A DNA stretch of 64,000 nt, from NCBI RefSeq assembly GCF_012913485.1, contig NZ_CP051774.1, positions 1,612,001 through 1,676,000 of the forward strand, given 5' to 3'. This document shows, one piece after another, positions 8,247 through 18,700 of the stretch. The notes under the pieces are model-generated. The model was not told the DNA's origin, did no database searches, and saw only the letters and a list, made by a program, of their open reading frames with translations. The DNA is from Luteolibacter luteus. Its GTDB lineage: Bacteria > Verrucomicrobiota > Verrucomicrobiia > Verrucomicrobiales > Akkermansiaceae. The translations under genes and the position numbers were made by a program. Within the stretch, counting starts at the first letter, position 1. Every line of letters begins with the position of its first letter.

Positions 8247-11200
8247 TCAGTTTTCGGCATCGACTTTGAGACGCACAAAGCGCGGCTCCATCCCGGGAGA
8301 AGCAGGGACCGTATCGCGGAAGGTGATGCTTACCATGCCATTTCCTTCGGGAACCGGCGCGCCGACCCGGGGCAATCCATCATTCCAGGTCACAAGATCG
8401 TCCGACGCTTCTGCCTGTAGGAAAACGCCCGCCATTTCTTCCCGGACCAGACAGGAGATCGTCAGATAGCGTGCCGAGCTTTCCGGATCGGTCCACCAAG
8501 AAATCGCCGGCACCTGCGTTGATGATGCACTGAGCGGGGAGGTATCGAACACCATCTCGATGATGTTCGCGAGGCCGTCTCCGTCTGGATCGGCGTCATG
8601 TCCCCAGATTGTCACTTCTTTCGCAGGCTCTGCCAGATCCGCCGCGTCGAAATTCAGCACCTGCCATGTCGCGGGATCGAGCATATCGGCTTCACCAGGC
8701 CGCCCCCCAAGCGCGGTACTGGCACGCCAGTTGTTTCCCTGCCCGTGGTTCGGATTTGCCGCGGGATTTTTCAAGACCAAGGCATAGCCGCCGCCATCCG
8801 GCGAGACCGGCCATGGTGCCACGTCATCGTAGGCAAATTGACGTAGTCCCGTATTCCCGGCACCCACGAGCCGGATGGTCTCGCCGCCATTGCTCAGGTC
8901 ATCGCCGAATTCTCCCGCAATCGGAATACCGGGACCATGCCTGAATTGGAGAGCCGCTGCATTCTCCGCGATAACTACCCTCTGCCCCGGCCCGAGGATG
9001 CGGATGGCGGCAGTCGCGAAATTGAAAGTCACCGCCGTTTCCAGCTCCACCGCCGAGAGATCGAGAGTCTCACTGCTGATGTTCATTAGCTCGATATACT
9101 CGAAGTCCGAGTCGCTATCGAAGCCAGCTGCTTCCTCCGCGGGAGTCGGGTCCGGTGCATGATAGTGGATCTTGCTCACCACCAGATCGCCCGCGCCTGC
9201 AGGCGGATAGGCTACAAACTCCGCTTCATCGAGGGCCGACCATTCACCGCCATTGCTGCGGAAGCGGGCTCTCACCTTTACTAGTCCATTGAGCGTGATG
9301 CCCGGGCCCGCGTAAACCGTTCCCGCAATGGTCCCGCCGATCGCACGGGGATCGCTGCCATCAAGGGTATAGTAGATCGTTCCCGTCTGGGATCCGGCAC
9401 TCAAGGTAAGCACCGTGCCCGGATTGACCTGGCCGCCGCGCCGCGAGAAGACCGGTGCATTGACCGATGGGAAGAAGCCACGGCTCCGCAGCTGATTGAT
9501 CACCGCGGCGGGCCGACCGGGGAAGAAACCATTCCGGATGGAGGTCAGCTGGGACTGCCATTGGCTCAGGCTTGGATTGTCGCCCGGGGCAGCCCAGCGC
9601 ACGATGTCCGGGACGATCGCTTGGGAGATCTGCGCGGCTCTGGCATCGAAGATCGCCTGTGCCACCGCAGGAGTCATGGCACCGCCATTGAAGAGGTGCT
9701 TCTGGGCCATGTCCGCGATGCGAATGCGATATTCCGGATTTACCGCCAGATCCTCATGGAGCCACTCCGGATTGCTGTAGCTGAAGCTGGAGCGATTGCT
9801 GCCGCCGGTCGTATTATTCGTGGCGCGGTTATCTACCCAGCTGGAGGCCTGAAGGGTGTGCTCGGAGTCGTGGACAAAGAACTTGAAACCTTCCGTTCCG
9901 GAGCGATCCCGCATGCCGCGCCAATTGTTCGCACGGTTCATTCCCAGGAAATTCGAGAGCGGCCCATCGCCATCTCCCGTATAGTAGTGGAGAAGCATGT
10001 AGTTGATGAGGTGATCCACATCGACATACACGGGCAGCGAAGGGATTCGCTGGCCATTCGCGTCGCGTCCCATCAGCGCGAAATAATTGGCATTCGTCGG
10101 GTTTGCCTGATGAGCGCGGGCCATCATCCACATCGTTTGCCAGGCATCGATCTGGCCGCTGCTCAGCTCGTAGGTGAAATTCGGATGATTCGAAGTCTGG
10201 ATGACATCGTAGTCTTCCGGCCTTCCGCCGAAGTAGCTCGCCCCGAAGTCTTCCTGGGCGCGCTCCTCAGTTTGGTAGAGGCCCCAGTATTGGCCATTGA
10301 GATAAAGATTCACGTAGCGACTCCGCGTCGTCGGTTCGCCCATGGCACCGATCAGGTCGCGGCAGAAGACCTCACGCACCGCGGTGTTCTGGCTGCCGTT
10401 CGAATTGGCGTAGTGATAGTTCTGCTCCGTCCGCAGATCCAAAGTATCGAACTCGTCGGCACCCCCTTCCCCATGGATTGGGAAATTCAAGGAGGACGCA
10501 CCGTATTCGCCCCGGAAATGGAGTCGCAGCGAATGCTTCGGATAGCCATCACCCCGGCTCGCACCGCCGCGGATACGCAGTCCGGCGTTTACATGGAAGG
10601 AAGCACCACCGTCCGCGGGCAGATACTCTACGGATGCCGGACATTCCCAGAGGTCCCCTTTCAACGAGGCATTCACGTAGATGCCATTGTTGGCATCGGT
10701 GAGGTTTCCTTGATCCGTGACAATAGAGATGCTGGGGATCTGCTGGAGCCCGTTCGAAAGCTGCTGGTTCGTGTATTGTGCCTTGACCGTGGCATTCCAG
10801 CCATAGCGGAAATTCTGTCCGTTTACATTGCTGGTCGGCCAGCCCGCCGGAGCGGTTCCCGACGGATCGTTCTGACCATTCACGACCTCGCTCACGAAAA
10901 GATAGGTGCTCGTCGCCACCGGAGAAGGCATGGAGCCCGCAAGGAAGGCCCGAGCCCGGACCGTCCGGGTGGCGTTCACGGGAATCGGGCTGGCATAAAT
11001 AGTCCCGTGAGATTCGGTCGGAGTGCTACCATCGGTCGTGTAGCGAATGGTCGCCCCCTGCGTGTCCGTGGTGAGGGAAAGCTGGAAGCTGGAGGTATAG
11101 AACCCACGCGGCATCCCGAAAGCCACATCACCCACCAGTCCCGATACCTGTCCGCCATTTGCAGCAGCGGGCGTCGGGACAGGAAAGAATCCCCGCGTTT

Positions 11201-12590
11201 CAGCGGCAAGGCCATAGGAGACGTTCGAGCGCTGGGGCGGAAAGGCCGGCGCATACTCGGTCGCCACGACACCGCCCGGAGACTTCAGCGCGAGATACTC
11301 GCCATCCGCACTGACCCCGAAATTCGTGTGGAGATTCCCGGCCGGATCGGTGCGATTCTTCGATGACGCGAACACGATCCGGTAACCGCTTGCCGCGATG
11401 ATGGTTCCCTCGGGGAAGGCCCACTCGTTTGCCGAATCCTCCAGCAAATAGCCGCCGACATCGATGGCAAAGGGATTGGGGTTATAGATCTCGATCCAAT
11501 CTTCGCTTGCTCCATCTTCATCTCGCAGGCCACCCGAATTGCTGGCCAAAAACTCATTTAACACCGGCATCTGCGGCGTCTCTCCAATATAAACCGTCAC
11601 CGTCTTCTGCGAGGCCCCGGAGGAATTGGAGGCGGACAGGGTATAGGTCGTCGTTACGCTAGGACTCACCACCGCGCTACCGGTGGATAAAGAAGTCGGA
11701 GCCTGCACGTCCTGATCCACGGAAAGGGTGTCTGCTCCCGTGCTGGTCCAGTTGAGAGTGACGGCAGCCCCTGGAGTCGACAGCACGCCGCCCTCCGAGG
11801 TGATCCCCGCTGCTGCCGCGGTGAAGCCTAATACCGGAAAGACCGGCGGGAAGGTCGTAGGCAGACTATACTTCTTCTGGAGATACCATCCCACCCGGTC
11901 GATCCCCAGCGGGGATAGCTCGCCATCATAGACCAGGATTTCCGCCACCGAGCCGTTCCAGTAGCGGCCAAGCGAGGAACTCGCACTTCCCAGCCAGAAG
12001 TTCCCATAGAGCTTCTGCTCGCCTGCAACCGCCATCACCAGATGCGGCACCCCGTAGGTAAGGGAACCGCTGGGAGCTTGGTTCACGTAGAGTTGACCCG
12101 TCGGCGAGCCATTTCCCACGAAATCATTTCCGTCCATCCCGAAGCCCGGGGAGCGATAGAAAACCGAGGTTCCGTCGCGGCGAATATTCAGCCCGTCGGA
12201 GCCATTCGAGACGAGGCCGGCCAAGCTTCCCGCTTCGTTTTCCAAGGCCACCACCGCAAAAACAGTCCGGGCCGCGTAGTTCGCCCCGGGGCGCTTCATC
12301 ACATCGTTTCCCCCGTCAAAACGCACCACCGGCTGACCGTTGAAGCGGGCATCACTGGCGATGTAGGTTGGCGTATTGGCCCCGCTGGCAGAGAGGGGTC
12401 CCCATTCGGTAACCGCCGTTTCGTTTACCTGATTCAGCTCATCCGCCTTCAGGTGGAGGACGACATTGCCATAGTCGGACGGATTAAAGGTTTGGGCAAG
12501 GGCGCCTGAGAGGAGCAGCGAAAGCAAAGCGAGGCACGCGACCAGAGGACGCAAAGCTGCGCCCGGCCCGAACGGAAACGGGAAACCCAT
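8247..12590 (-). CDS. Secreted CotH/lamin-tail multidomain protein
   Basis: The 1447-residue protein starts at ATG 12590 with a signal peptide to about residue 32. In order it shows a LamG-like domain (about 40-245), an Ig-like segment (255-338), a lamin-tail domain starting VLNEFLASNS (340-480) and a chitobiase-C-type beta segment with RYTTDGSTPT (490-565). A CotH-like region (about 640-990) contains LRIRGGASRG, LYLNGQYWGLYQ and FFVHDSEHTL. A second beta segment with YYTLDGSDP (1050-1130), a second lamin tail (1135-1290), a DPDGDG loop and a C-terminal module follow. CotH proteins are atypical kinases. The usual DxD line reads HDSE here, so activity is uncertain. It ends 1 base from the convergent 7337 gene. 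Confidence 0.85.
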   Translation of the reverse strand: MGFPFPFGPGAALRPLVACLALLSLLLSGALAQTFNPSDYGNVVLHLKADELNQVNETAVTEWGPLSASGANTPTYIASDARFNGQPVVRFDGGNDVMKRPGANYAARTVFAVVALENEAGSLAGLVSNGSDGLNIRRDGTSVFYRSPGFGMDGNDFVGNGSPTGQLYVNQAPSGSLTYGVPHLVMAVAGEQKLYGNFWLGSASSSLGRYWNGSVAEILVYDGELSPLGIDRVGWYLQKKYSLPTTFPPVFPVLGFTAAAAGITSEGGVLSTPGAAVTLNWTSTGADTLSVDQDVQAPTSLSTGSAVVSPSVTTTYTLSASNSSGASQKTVTVYIGETPQMPVLNEFLASNSGGLRDEDGASEDWIEIYNPNPFAIDVGGYLLEDSANEWAFPEGTIIAASGYRIVFASSKNRTDPAGNLHTNFGVSADGEYLALKSPGGVVATEYAPAFPPQRSNVSYGLAAETRGFFPVPTPAAANGGQVSGLVGDVAFGMPRGFYTSSFQLSLTTDTQGATIRYTTDGSTPTESHGTIYASPIPVNATRTVRARAFLAGSMPSPVATSTYLFVSEVVNGQNDPSGTAPAGWPTSNVNGQNFRYGWNATVKAQYTNQQLSNGLQQIPSISIVTDQGNLTDANNGIYVNASLKGDLWECPASVEYLPADGGASFHVNAGLRIRGGASRGDGYPKHSLRLHFRGEYGASSLNFPIHGEGGADEFDTLDLRTEQNYHYANSNGSQNTAVREVFCRDLIGAMGEPTTRSRYVNLYLNGQYWGLYQTEERAQEDFGASYFGGRPEDYDVIQTSNHPNFTYELSSGQIDAWQTMWMMARAHQANPTNANYFALMGRDANGQRIPSLPVYVDVDHLINYMLLHYYTGDGDGPLSNFLGMNRANNWRGMRDRSGTEGFKFFVHDSEHTLQASSWVDNRATNNTTGGSNRSSFSYSNPEWLHEDLAVNPEYRIRIADMAQKHLFNGGAMTPAVAQAIFDARAAQISQAIVPDIVRWAAPGDNPSLSQWQSQLTSIRNGFFPGRPAAVINQLRSRGFFPSVNAPVFSRRGGQVNPGTVLTLSAGSQTGTIYYTLDGSDPRAIGGTIAGTVYAGPGITLNGLVKVRARFRSNGGEWSALDEAEFVAYPPAGAGDLVVSKIHYHAPDPTPAEEAAGFDSDSDFEYIELMNISSETLDLSAVELETAVTFNFATAAIRILGPGQRVVIAENAAALQFRHGPGIPIAGEFGDDLSNGGETIRLVGAGNTGLRQFAYDDVAPWPVSPDGGGYALVLKNPAANPNHGQGNNWRASTALGGRPGEADMLDPATWQVLNFDAADLAEPAKEVTIWGHDADPDGDGLANIIEMVFDTSPLSASSTQVPAISWWTDPESSARYLTISCLVREEMAGVFLQAEASDDLVTWNDGLPRVGAPVPEGNGMVSITFRDTVPASPGMEPRFVRLKVDAEN

Positions 12591-12593
12591 GGG

Positions 12594-12614
12594 TTTGACG
12601 GGGATTTGACGGGG
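12594..12614 (-). repeat. Two direct copies of TTTGACGGGG at 11-base spacing, just upstream of the CotH gene
   Basis: Plus-strand copies lie at 12594-12603 and 12605-12614, separated by one A, three bases from the ATG of the 8247-12590 gene. An inverted CGTCAAA lies at about 12672-12678. One helical turn between copies suggests a protein site, but the position over the ribosome binding region could equally reflect translation control or chance. Confidence 0.4.
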
Positions 12615-12732
12615 CTGGGCTGGTGCTAGGTCAAGGCACCCGCTCAGGATGTGGAATCTCTACATGAGCCTCGTCAAATCGCCGCATCAAAAACGTCACA
12701 TCCGAAGATTTTCGGGCAAATAGCTACAGCGA

Positions 12733-15700
12733 TCAGGGCGACTCCACCCTCACCCGGCCAAATCGCTTGGCACTGCCGCTCCCGGTGCTGTCCTCCACCA
12801 CGACACGTTCCAGTTCGGAATCAATGGGCGTGACAACCGGAGTTCCGGTGACGACCGCCCAGTCCACCCCGTTCAGGGACCCGGAAACTTCTGGAATGTA
12901 GGTGAAGATACCTTTTCTCCGGATGAATTCCAACCGCAGCTTCCGCTCGGCACCCGAACCCGTGGCCGTGACCGACGGCAAGCCCGAGATACCCGTGCCC
13001 GGCTCTAGAACCGGCTGTGCAGCGTTCATCGGCTGCAAGTTGAAAGCGCACTCCAGCAAATTGATCAGGCCATCGCCGTCGGGATCCGCGTCAGGCCCGC
13101 TGATCAGCAGATCCGCCTGCTGCTCCGGAGTGAATTGGGAAGCGATCCAATTCGCATAGGGATTCGAGCCCGACCAGGTGATGGTATCCACCCACCCGGT
13201 GTCCGCACCGGCGACGACGGCGGTATTTTTGATGTACCGCCAGCGCAAGGTGTGAGGTCCTGATGCGAGGGTGTAGGACTTCTGGGTCCAATCCACCTCG
13301 CCGGAGATCCGGCCCGTCTGAAGCACTCCGTCGATGTGGAATTCAAGGAAGTCCGCACTCCCTTGGCTGGAAACCTTCCAGCGGAAATTCAGGGCTCCCG
13401 GCCCGTAGACCGTCGTTTCCATCCACGATTCCTGAGTGTGGCCGACCGCTCCTGCCTGGGCCGCATCCACGGTATCCTGCGTGACGGCGGACTGGCCATA
13501 CCAGAGGCCGTGGCCACCCAGCGCCCAACCAAGCGACGACGTATCCAGCGCCACCGCCAAAGGAATACCAAAGCTTGCGTTAGCCGTGACATTTGCAGTG
13601 ACGCTGAAAGCGACCGGGTTTGTGGAGCCGGTGATACTCCCCGTCCAGCCAATGAAGCTCAGCCCCGGATCAGGAACCGGCGTGAGCGTCAACGCATGAC
13701 CGCGCGGGTATTTCGGCAGATCCGCACTGCGACTCACGGTGCCCGGGCCGGAGGTGGTGATATTGACGAAATAGAGCGCGGACCCGATGTCCATCGGATT
13801 GGTTCCATCGGCAAATTCCACGGCATTCGTCACCCCGTCGCCATCGGGATCCGCGGTGCCGTTCCGGAGCGTGGTGTTTCCGAAATGCAAGACCTCCCAA
13901 GCATCCGGCAAGCCATCCGAGTCCTCATCCTCTGTCAGCGCATTCTTGCCGTTCATGGTGAGCGCCAGATTCAGGGAGCTCGCTCCCGTGTTCACCAAGC
14001 GAAGGAAGTAGGTGTGCCCGGGAAGCCACGGCCATGAGGTCGGCGTCAGCGCGACATTGACCGTGCTATTGGCTGAAGTACTGCGGAAGTGCTGGGCGGC
14101 GCCGCTTGATGCAGGAAGGGTTCCCTGCTCCATGCGGAGCTGAAGCGCGGCCAAGTGGGTCGACGTCCACTTCATTCGGGTCGCTTCCGGCGGCACAGGG
14201 ATTTGATAGAGCATCTCGCTGTTGGGCGGCACGGAGACGTTGAGGCTACCGTTGTAGAAGTTGATCGAGGGGAAGGTGCCAATCGTGGTCGACGAACAAG
14301 CGCTGCTCACGGTGAAGGTAGCATCGGTCACCGCCCGGAAACCGATGTAGTATGATGCCCCCGGGCGCAGTGGAGAAGTGGTGAAGGAGTAGCTGCCCGG
14401 AGCATCGTGACCAGCAGCAGGACTATAAGGCCCTTGGTTCTTCCCGTCGGGTTGCCACGAACGGATGCCAGTGGTTTCCAAACCATTGACGGCATTACCC
14501 GGAGGCACGGTATCGCGGATGAACATCACCACGTCGCCCACCTGCTGGAGGAACGATGGCGTCCAATCCACTGGCGCATCCATCGGGATTTGCACGCGGT
14601 AGTAGCGCCAATCGCGGCCAACCAGAAGTTGATTTGCGGCGGAGCCTCCGGCCAGCGGCAGCTCGTTGACCTGGCCATTTGAAACCACGAGTCGGTAGCG
14701 TGCATTCGACGTACCGGTGGCCTTCACGCCGAGATACCAGCGTCCGGGCCGCAGCTGGACTTCCTTTCTTCCGTCCAGCGGCACCCAGTTTCCATACTCG
14801 CTACCGGTCGAGTTGAGCACACGCGGTGTCAGCGTGACACCTCCTGCTCCGCTGGCATTGTGGTCGGTGGTGGGGACACCATCCTCACGGATGTAAAGGT
14901 TCGGGTTACCATTGATCGCCTGAAGTTCCGTGCGCAGGAGACCCGCATTCCCGGCCGGAACGTCGACCGCGTAAAAGTGCCAGTCATCCTGGCCAAGGTC
15001 GATCCCGCGGTCACCGGTGAGGTTCGCACCGGAATCCCCGAAGACCGCATTGTGCCCCGCCGGCATCACGTAGGCGGGCTGATTCAAGGTGACCGGTTCG
15101 CTGGTAATCGTGTAATTCGTGAGACCGGCCCCGGTCACTTCCACGAACCACGTGTCCCCGGGGGTGAGGAAAGGAGGTACGATAACCGCCGTACGTGTGG
15201 TCACGCTGATGCCGGCGGCGGAATTCCCCCAAGTCTTGTAGACCTTGATCGATCCGGCTCCCTGCTGAAAACTGGTGCGCAGGATCCACCCGACCACCGA
15301 CTGCCCGCCCAAGGTCGCGGGGATCGGCACTTCATAGAAAGTCCGTTCGCCGTCGGTAATCTGGCGGGTGTCGGTGTTCGTGCCACCACCTGGATTCAAG
15401 GTGGAGGAGAAGTTCAGCGGTATACGCGGCTTCGGACGTATCACCAGACTGGCCGAAGCATCGAGAGCTGCCGTCGTGGGGCTCGCCGGATTCGCTGAAG
15501 CACGTACGATCAGGCTGTAAACACCGGGCTCGGGAGCAACCAGGGTGATGCTATTGTCATCCTGGAAGTAGCTCGACCCCGACTGACCGTCGGTGAAACC
15601 ATATTCGTTCGGGGTGGGAACGCTCTGGAAATTGTCACTCGGCTTCGGAAGGCGGGATCCTTGGATCACGCTGAGCCATGGATTGCCGATCCGTTCGTCG

Positions 15701-18700
15701 AGGCGAATTTCAACCCCTGCCAGATCCGGAGGAACGGTGAATTGGTAGGCTTTCAACTGCCCGCCAGCCAAGGTCACAGCGCGTGTTGAACCGGAAGTCG
15801 GAACCGTTCCCAGATCGGTGATCGCGAGAACCCCGCGGCTCGTCATCAAGCCGGTGCTGACCGCGTTTCCCGTGTACTGGGCGCTAGCAGGGTTCTGGCC
15901 CTCCGAGATCGCCGCAATATAGTAGTCCCCTTCCAACAGGAAGTCCTGGCCGCTGATCGGCAGCACGGTAAAACGTTCCGGCCCGTTCTTCTGAACCACC
16001 GCCTCACGATGGCCGCTCGGCTGGGTACTTTGGAGGTATCCATCCGAGGTATAAGGATACTCCCCACCGAAATCCGGGATCGATCCGCGGCGAACCACGG
16101 CCATCATTTCACCCACACTTGGATCCAGCGTGAACTCCCAACTCGGCGTGTTCGCCGGGATGGTGACCTTGTAATAAGCTGCCTCGCGCGGAGCAAGATT
16201 CGGAGTCGTGGCCGATCCGCCGGCGAAAGCGAGATCCGTTATCGGAAGCACCATGCCGGCGCCAATGCCACGACTCTCGATGGTGTAGGCGGTGCTCGCC
16301 GTGGTGCTCGTATTCTGGACGCCCACGATGTAGGTGCCCGGCTCCAAGGGGCGCCCCATTCCCATCACCAGTCGGCGCGGGCTCACATCGGTATTGATCC
16401 CGAAATCATAGATCCGGCGGGTCCAGTCGGTCTGGGCGACCCACTGGGCACCCGACGCCCATGCAGCCGCTTGGGAGGGCCTTCCAGTCCAGCCTGCATT
16501 CGCGGTTCCGGATGGAAGCTGGTCACGGCGCACAAAGATCTTCGGGGTTCCCGTACCGACGACATTCCTTACCCGGATATCCCAACCCATCACTCCCGGG
16601 GTCGGAGGCACCACCACCTCGAAATACTTCCACGCACCCGCAGCCTGGGAGGCAACTTCCGAAGTTCCTCCGTTGAAGGCCAAAGGCAGCGGCTTGTTCG
16701 CGATGACGGTGAGGTCGCCGGTCGCATCCGGGAAGTTAAGCTGGGAGCCCGTGGCTCCGCAGGCGGCACGAACGGCGATGGTATATTCTCCCGGCGTCGG
16801 ATTGGCCACCGTCATCAGGTCATCATTGTCGACGTAGGGGACGGCCGGAGCGGTCTGGCCACCACTGGTGCCGTAACCATTGACGGAAGTTCCTGCGAAG
16901 AGCAGGCAGGGCCGCGGAGGAAGCCCTCCCGGCACCATGCTGATCCACGGATTTCCCGTGCGATTGTTGAGGCGCACTTCCATGCTTTCCGTCCCGGCAG
17001 GAACCGTCACGCGGTAGAGCTTTACCTGACCGCCCGCCAAGGCGACCGCACGGGTCACTCCAGCGCTGGTCGCCGTTCCCATGTCCGTGACTCCCAGAGG
17101 CCCACGGGCAGTCATGATGCCGCTGCTCGGAGTTGCCCCCGTTCGCTGTGGGTTGACCGGCTCAAAGCCTTCTGAAATGGCCGCGATGTAATAATCCCCT
17201 GGAATGAGCGAAGAGCGGTTGAGAGGCGGAAGCAGGACAAAGCGCTCCGAACCATTCTTCTGCACTTCCACCTCCAAGGTTCCGCTACCTGACTGGACCT
17301 GCTCCGTGGCTTGGCTGGAAATTTGAGCACCGAAATCAGGGATCGTACCCCGGCGAATCACCGCCATCATCTCCCCCACGGTGGCATCCAAGGTGAATTC
17401 CCAACTCGGGGTGTTCTCCGGAATCGTCACCTTGTAGTAGACAGCCTCGCGTGGATTAAGATCGACGATGTTCGATGCTTCACCCCCGGCATAAGGCAAT
17501 TCTTGGATCGGGATGACTTGGCCTTCCCCGATACCGCTGCTTTCGATCGAGTAACTGGTGGGGTCAACGCCACTGTAGTTGTAGACGCCGACGTAATAGG
17601 TTCCCGGTTGCAGCGGGCGTCCCATGCCCGTAATCAAGCGATAGTTGTCGACCGAAGTGGTGCTGGTAGGACCTTCGTAGGAGCGGCTGGTCCAATCCGG
17701 GGAAGCTGCAATCTGGTATCCCGACGGCCAAGCGATACTGGAATAGGGTGTCCACGGCGATGTCTCCGTTCCCGCGGGAACATAGTCCTTCCGGATCTGC
17801 ACCCATGGCTTCCCACCATCGACATTTCTCAGGCGCACATCCCATCCCATGACACCTGGAGTATCAGGCACTTCGACCTTGAAATAACGCCATGTCCCAG
17901 GCTGCTGCGCACCTACCGAGGAACTGCCGCCATTGAACTCAAGCGGCTGCGGAACGACAGCGACGACCCGCAACTCCGCCGTGGCATCGGGGAAGTTCGC
18001 GGTATCCGAGGGTAGCGGGCCGGCCCGGACCGTGATGCTGTTCAGCCCGGATGGAGGGTTGGAAATATTCCACATCAGTCCACCCTGATCGACCCCCTCC
18101 AAAGCACCGCCGGAGAAGCCACTGTAGGAAAGAGAGGTCGCTGTATAGTTCGGCGGGGGCATGGGCAGAAGCTCGCTAAGGGCAACATTCGACCATGGAT
18201 TGCCCGTGCGATTCTCCAGATAGATCTCCAAGCTCAGGGTTCCTTCCGGAACCTCGTACTGGAATGCTTTCACCTGCCCGCCAGCCAAGCTCACCTGCTG
18301 GGTAATGCCACTGACGCCAGCCACTCCCATGTGTGTAACGGCAAGAGTGCCACGACTGGTAACCACCCCGGAAACACTGCCGGTTCCGGTCTCCGTTTTG
18401 GCCAAGGGATCCTGGCCCTCGGAAACGACGGCGATGTAGTAGTCGTCCGCAACAAGCTCGTCGGAAGAAGGCGGAGGAAGCAGTACGTAGCGCTCGGCAC
18501 CGTTCTTCTGGACCGTCGCGGATCGTTCGGCTTCCTCGGCGAGGCTCTGGATCGGAGCTTCGAGGTTCGGGCCCGGAGCTCCGAAGTCAGGGACATGGCC
18601 CCTGCGCACGCTCGCCATCATTTCGCCCATCGTCGGGTCCACGGTGAACTCCCAGCTCGGGGTATTCTCAGGGATGGTTACCTTGTAGTAGCGGGCCTCG

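Noticed and set aside
9561-11366. Open frame of 601 codons on the plus strand, opposite the CotH gene
   Set aside because: Its sequence is a low-complexity shadow of the real minus-strand gene in a GC-rich region; no domain, start context or neighbour supports it.
16009-17175. Long plus-strand frame opposite the giant gene
   Set aside because: It is rich in Arg and His and reflects the antisense of the repeats; no family or ribosome binding site is seen.
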